This document shows, piece after piece, positions 5,305 through 5,885 of a DNA stretch of 5,885 nt. Origin of the DNA: Clostridiales bacterium (lineage in GTDB: Bacteria; Bacillota; Clostridia; Oscillospirales; Oscillospiraceae). Positions within the stretch are counted from its first letter, which is position 1; the number at the start of each line of letters is the position of its first letter. The stretch lies in the NCBI GenBank assembly GCA_019421525.1, contig JAHZFC010000133.1:1-5885 (forward strand), in the 5' to 3' direction. Made by a program: the position numbers and the translations under genes. The notes beneath the pieces were generated by a model. It had not been told where the DNA came from, made no database searches, and saw only the letters and a list, made by a program, of their open reading frames with translations.

Positions 5305-5334
5305 TAGGCAAACCTACATAGGACGGTGTTTTTT
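5286..5334 (+). terminator. intrinsic terminator after ispE, overlapping the spoIIR start region
   Basis: AAAAACACCGTCC (5286-5298) pairs with GGACGGTGTTTTT (5321-5333), including an 8-bp GC-rich core. After a small internal loop, ATGTAGG (5302-5308) pairs with CCTACAT (5313-5319) around a CAAA apical loop. A run of six T (5329-5334) follows the core and touches the spoIIR ATG at 5335. The A run on the left arm also makes it a plausible terminator in the opposite direction. It should end ispE transcripts. Confidence 0.85.
5320..5325 (+). promoter_or_regulatory. spoIIR Shine-Dalgarno hidden in the terminator's 3' arm
   Basis: AGGACG (5320-5325, 5 of 6 to AGGAGG) lies 9 nt before the spoIIR ATG and is the only Shine-Dalgarno-like sequence there. 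All but its first base are paired in the terminator stem in any transcript that includes the left arm. A transcript starting in the loop would leave it unpaired. Confidence 0.55.
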
Positions 5335-5885
5335 ATGACTTCCAAGACCCTTCGCCTCTGGGAATGCGCCCTGCTGGTGGCCTTCTCCCTCACCTTGGTC
5401 ACCGGGGTGTGGGCCGCGGGCAGCCAGTCCGCCCTGGCCGGGCAGGTGGTGCGGCTGCACGTCATCGCCAACTCGGACAGCGACGCCGACCAGGCCCTGA
5501 AGCTCCAGGTCCGGGACGCAGTGCTCTCCGCCGCCGTCCCCCTGCTGGAGGGGACGTCCGACCAGGAGCAGGCGGAGCAGGCCCTGTCCGCCCACCTCCA
5601 GGAGCTGGCGGACATCGGGGCCTGGGTGGTGGCCCGGGAGGGGTACGACTACCCTGTCGCCGTCAGCCTGGAGGACTGCTGGTTCCCCACCCGGGAGTAT
5701 GAGGACTTCGCCCTGCCCGCCGGCACCTACCGAGCCCTGCGGGTGGTCATCGGGGAGGGGGAGGGCCGCAACTGGTGGTGCGTGGTGTTCCCGCCCCTGT
5801 GCCTGGCCGGCGTGACCGAGACGGTGGAGGTGGCCGCCGCCCTGTCGCGCCTCCCAGGCGCCACGATAGACCTCATCCCCGGGGG
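5335..5885 (+). CDS. spoIIR: stage II sporulation protein R (SpoIIR), 3' end beyond the window
   Basis: The frame is open from the ATG at 5335 to the window edge (183 codons plus 2 nt, no stop), so the C-terminus is missing. Residues 10-28 form a hydrophobic export/anchor segment after a short basic start (KTLRLWECALLVAFSLTLV). The family blocks follow: VVRLHVIANSDSDADQALKL (38-57) with VRDAV (59-63), YEDFALPAGTYRALRVVIG (122-140) and NWWCVVFPPLC (146-156). SpoIIR is made in the forespore under sigma-F and secreted into the intermembrane space. There it triggers the protease SpoIIGA to process pro-sigma-E in the mother cell, so its presence marks an endospore former. The start at 5335 is chosen because it gives the whole export segment; its Shine-Dalgarno sits inside the upstream terminator. 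Pairing with ispE just upstream is not functional in any obvious way. Identification is firm. Confidence 0.95.
   Translation, partial: MTSKTLRLWECALLVAFSLTLVTGVWAAGSQSALAGQVVRLHVIANSDSDADQALKLQVRDAVLSAAVPLLEGTSDQEQAEQALSAHLQELADIGAWVVAREGYDYPVAVSLEDCWFPTREYEDFALPAGTYRALRVVIGEGEGRNWWCVVFPPLCLAGVTETVEVAAALSRLPGATIDLIPG

Overview
The window is GC-rich, with coding thirds dominated by C and G. Every gene I can support lies on the + strand. The presence of spoIIR (an endospore gene), a non-mevalonate isoprenoid gene, an alaRT-like pair and a DUF1015 gene fits a spore-forming Gram-positive. The base composition and the AAAAGAAA/TTTCTTTT-type intergenic hairpins suggest a high-GC gut member of Oscillospiraceae (Flavonifractor/Lawsonibacter/Intestinimonas-like). 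That placement is an inference from style, not a match.

Layout: (1) 34-1703 holds an Lrp/AsnC-family regulator whose stop overlaps the start of a class I/II aminotransferase by 4 nt. The order resembles the B. subtilis alaR-alaT (yugGH) pair. (2) 1704-1758 is a short gap with a possible sigma-A promoter and a small palindrome, followed by thrH (1759-2361), a HAD phosphatase/phosphotransferase of the phosphoserine/homoserine family. (3) 2362-3017 is a 656-nt stretch without a credible gene. It is dense with hairpins and framed by a mirrored pair of about 30-nt repeats, each flanked on the outside by a CAAGGnC hairpin at nearly the same distance. It looks like a small non-autonomous repeat element or a structured intergenic RNA. 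(4) 3018-4298 is a full-length DUF1015 protein. (5) A 13-bp hairpin precedes ispE (4363-5214). (6) 5215-5334 is a compact control region, followed by spoIIR (5335 onward), which runs off the window end.

Together, genes 1-4 suggest amino-acid metabolism: an amino-acid-responsive regulator with its transaminase, a phosphoserine/homoserine phosphoryl enzyme, and a DUF1015 protein of a family I recall near serine-biosynthesis genes. ispE serves housekeeping isoprenoid synthesis. spoIIR belongs to the forespore programme.

The most interesting spot is the ispE/spoIIR junction. A strong intrinsic terminator ends one base before the spoIIR ATG and its 3' arm contains the only visible Shine-Dalgarno. 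A sequence matching the sigma-F promoter pattern is placed so that a forespore transcript would start in the hairpin's apical loop. That transcript would lose the 5' arm and leave the Shine-Dalgarno free, while read-through RNA from ispE would be terminated and masked. The second notable item is the mirrored hairpin element between thrH and the DUF1015 gene.
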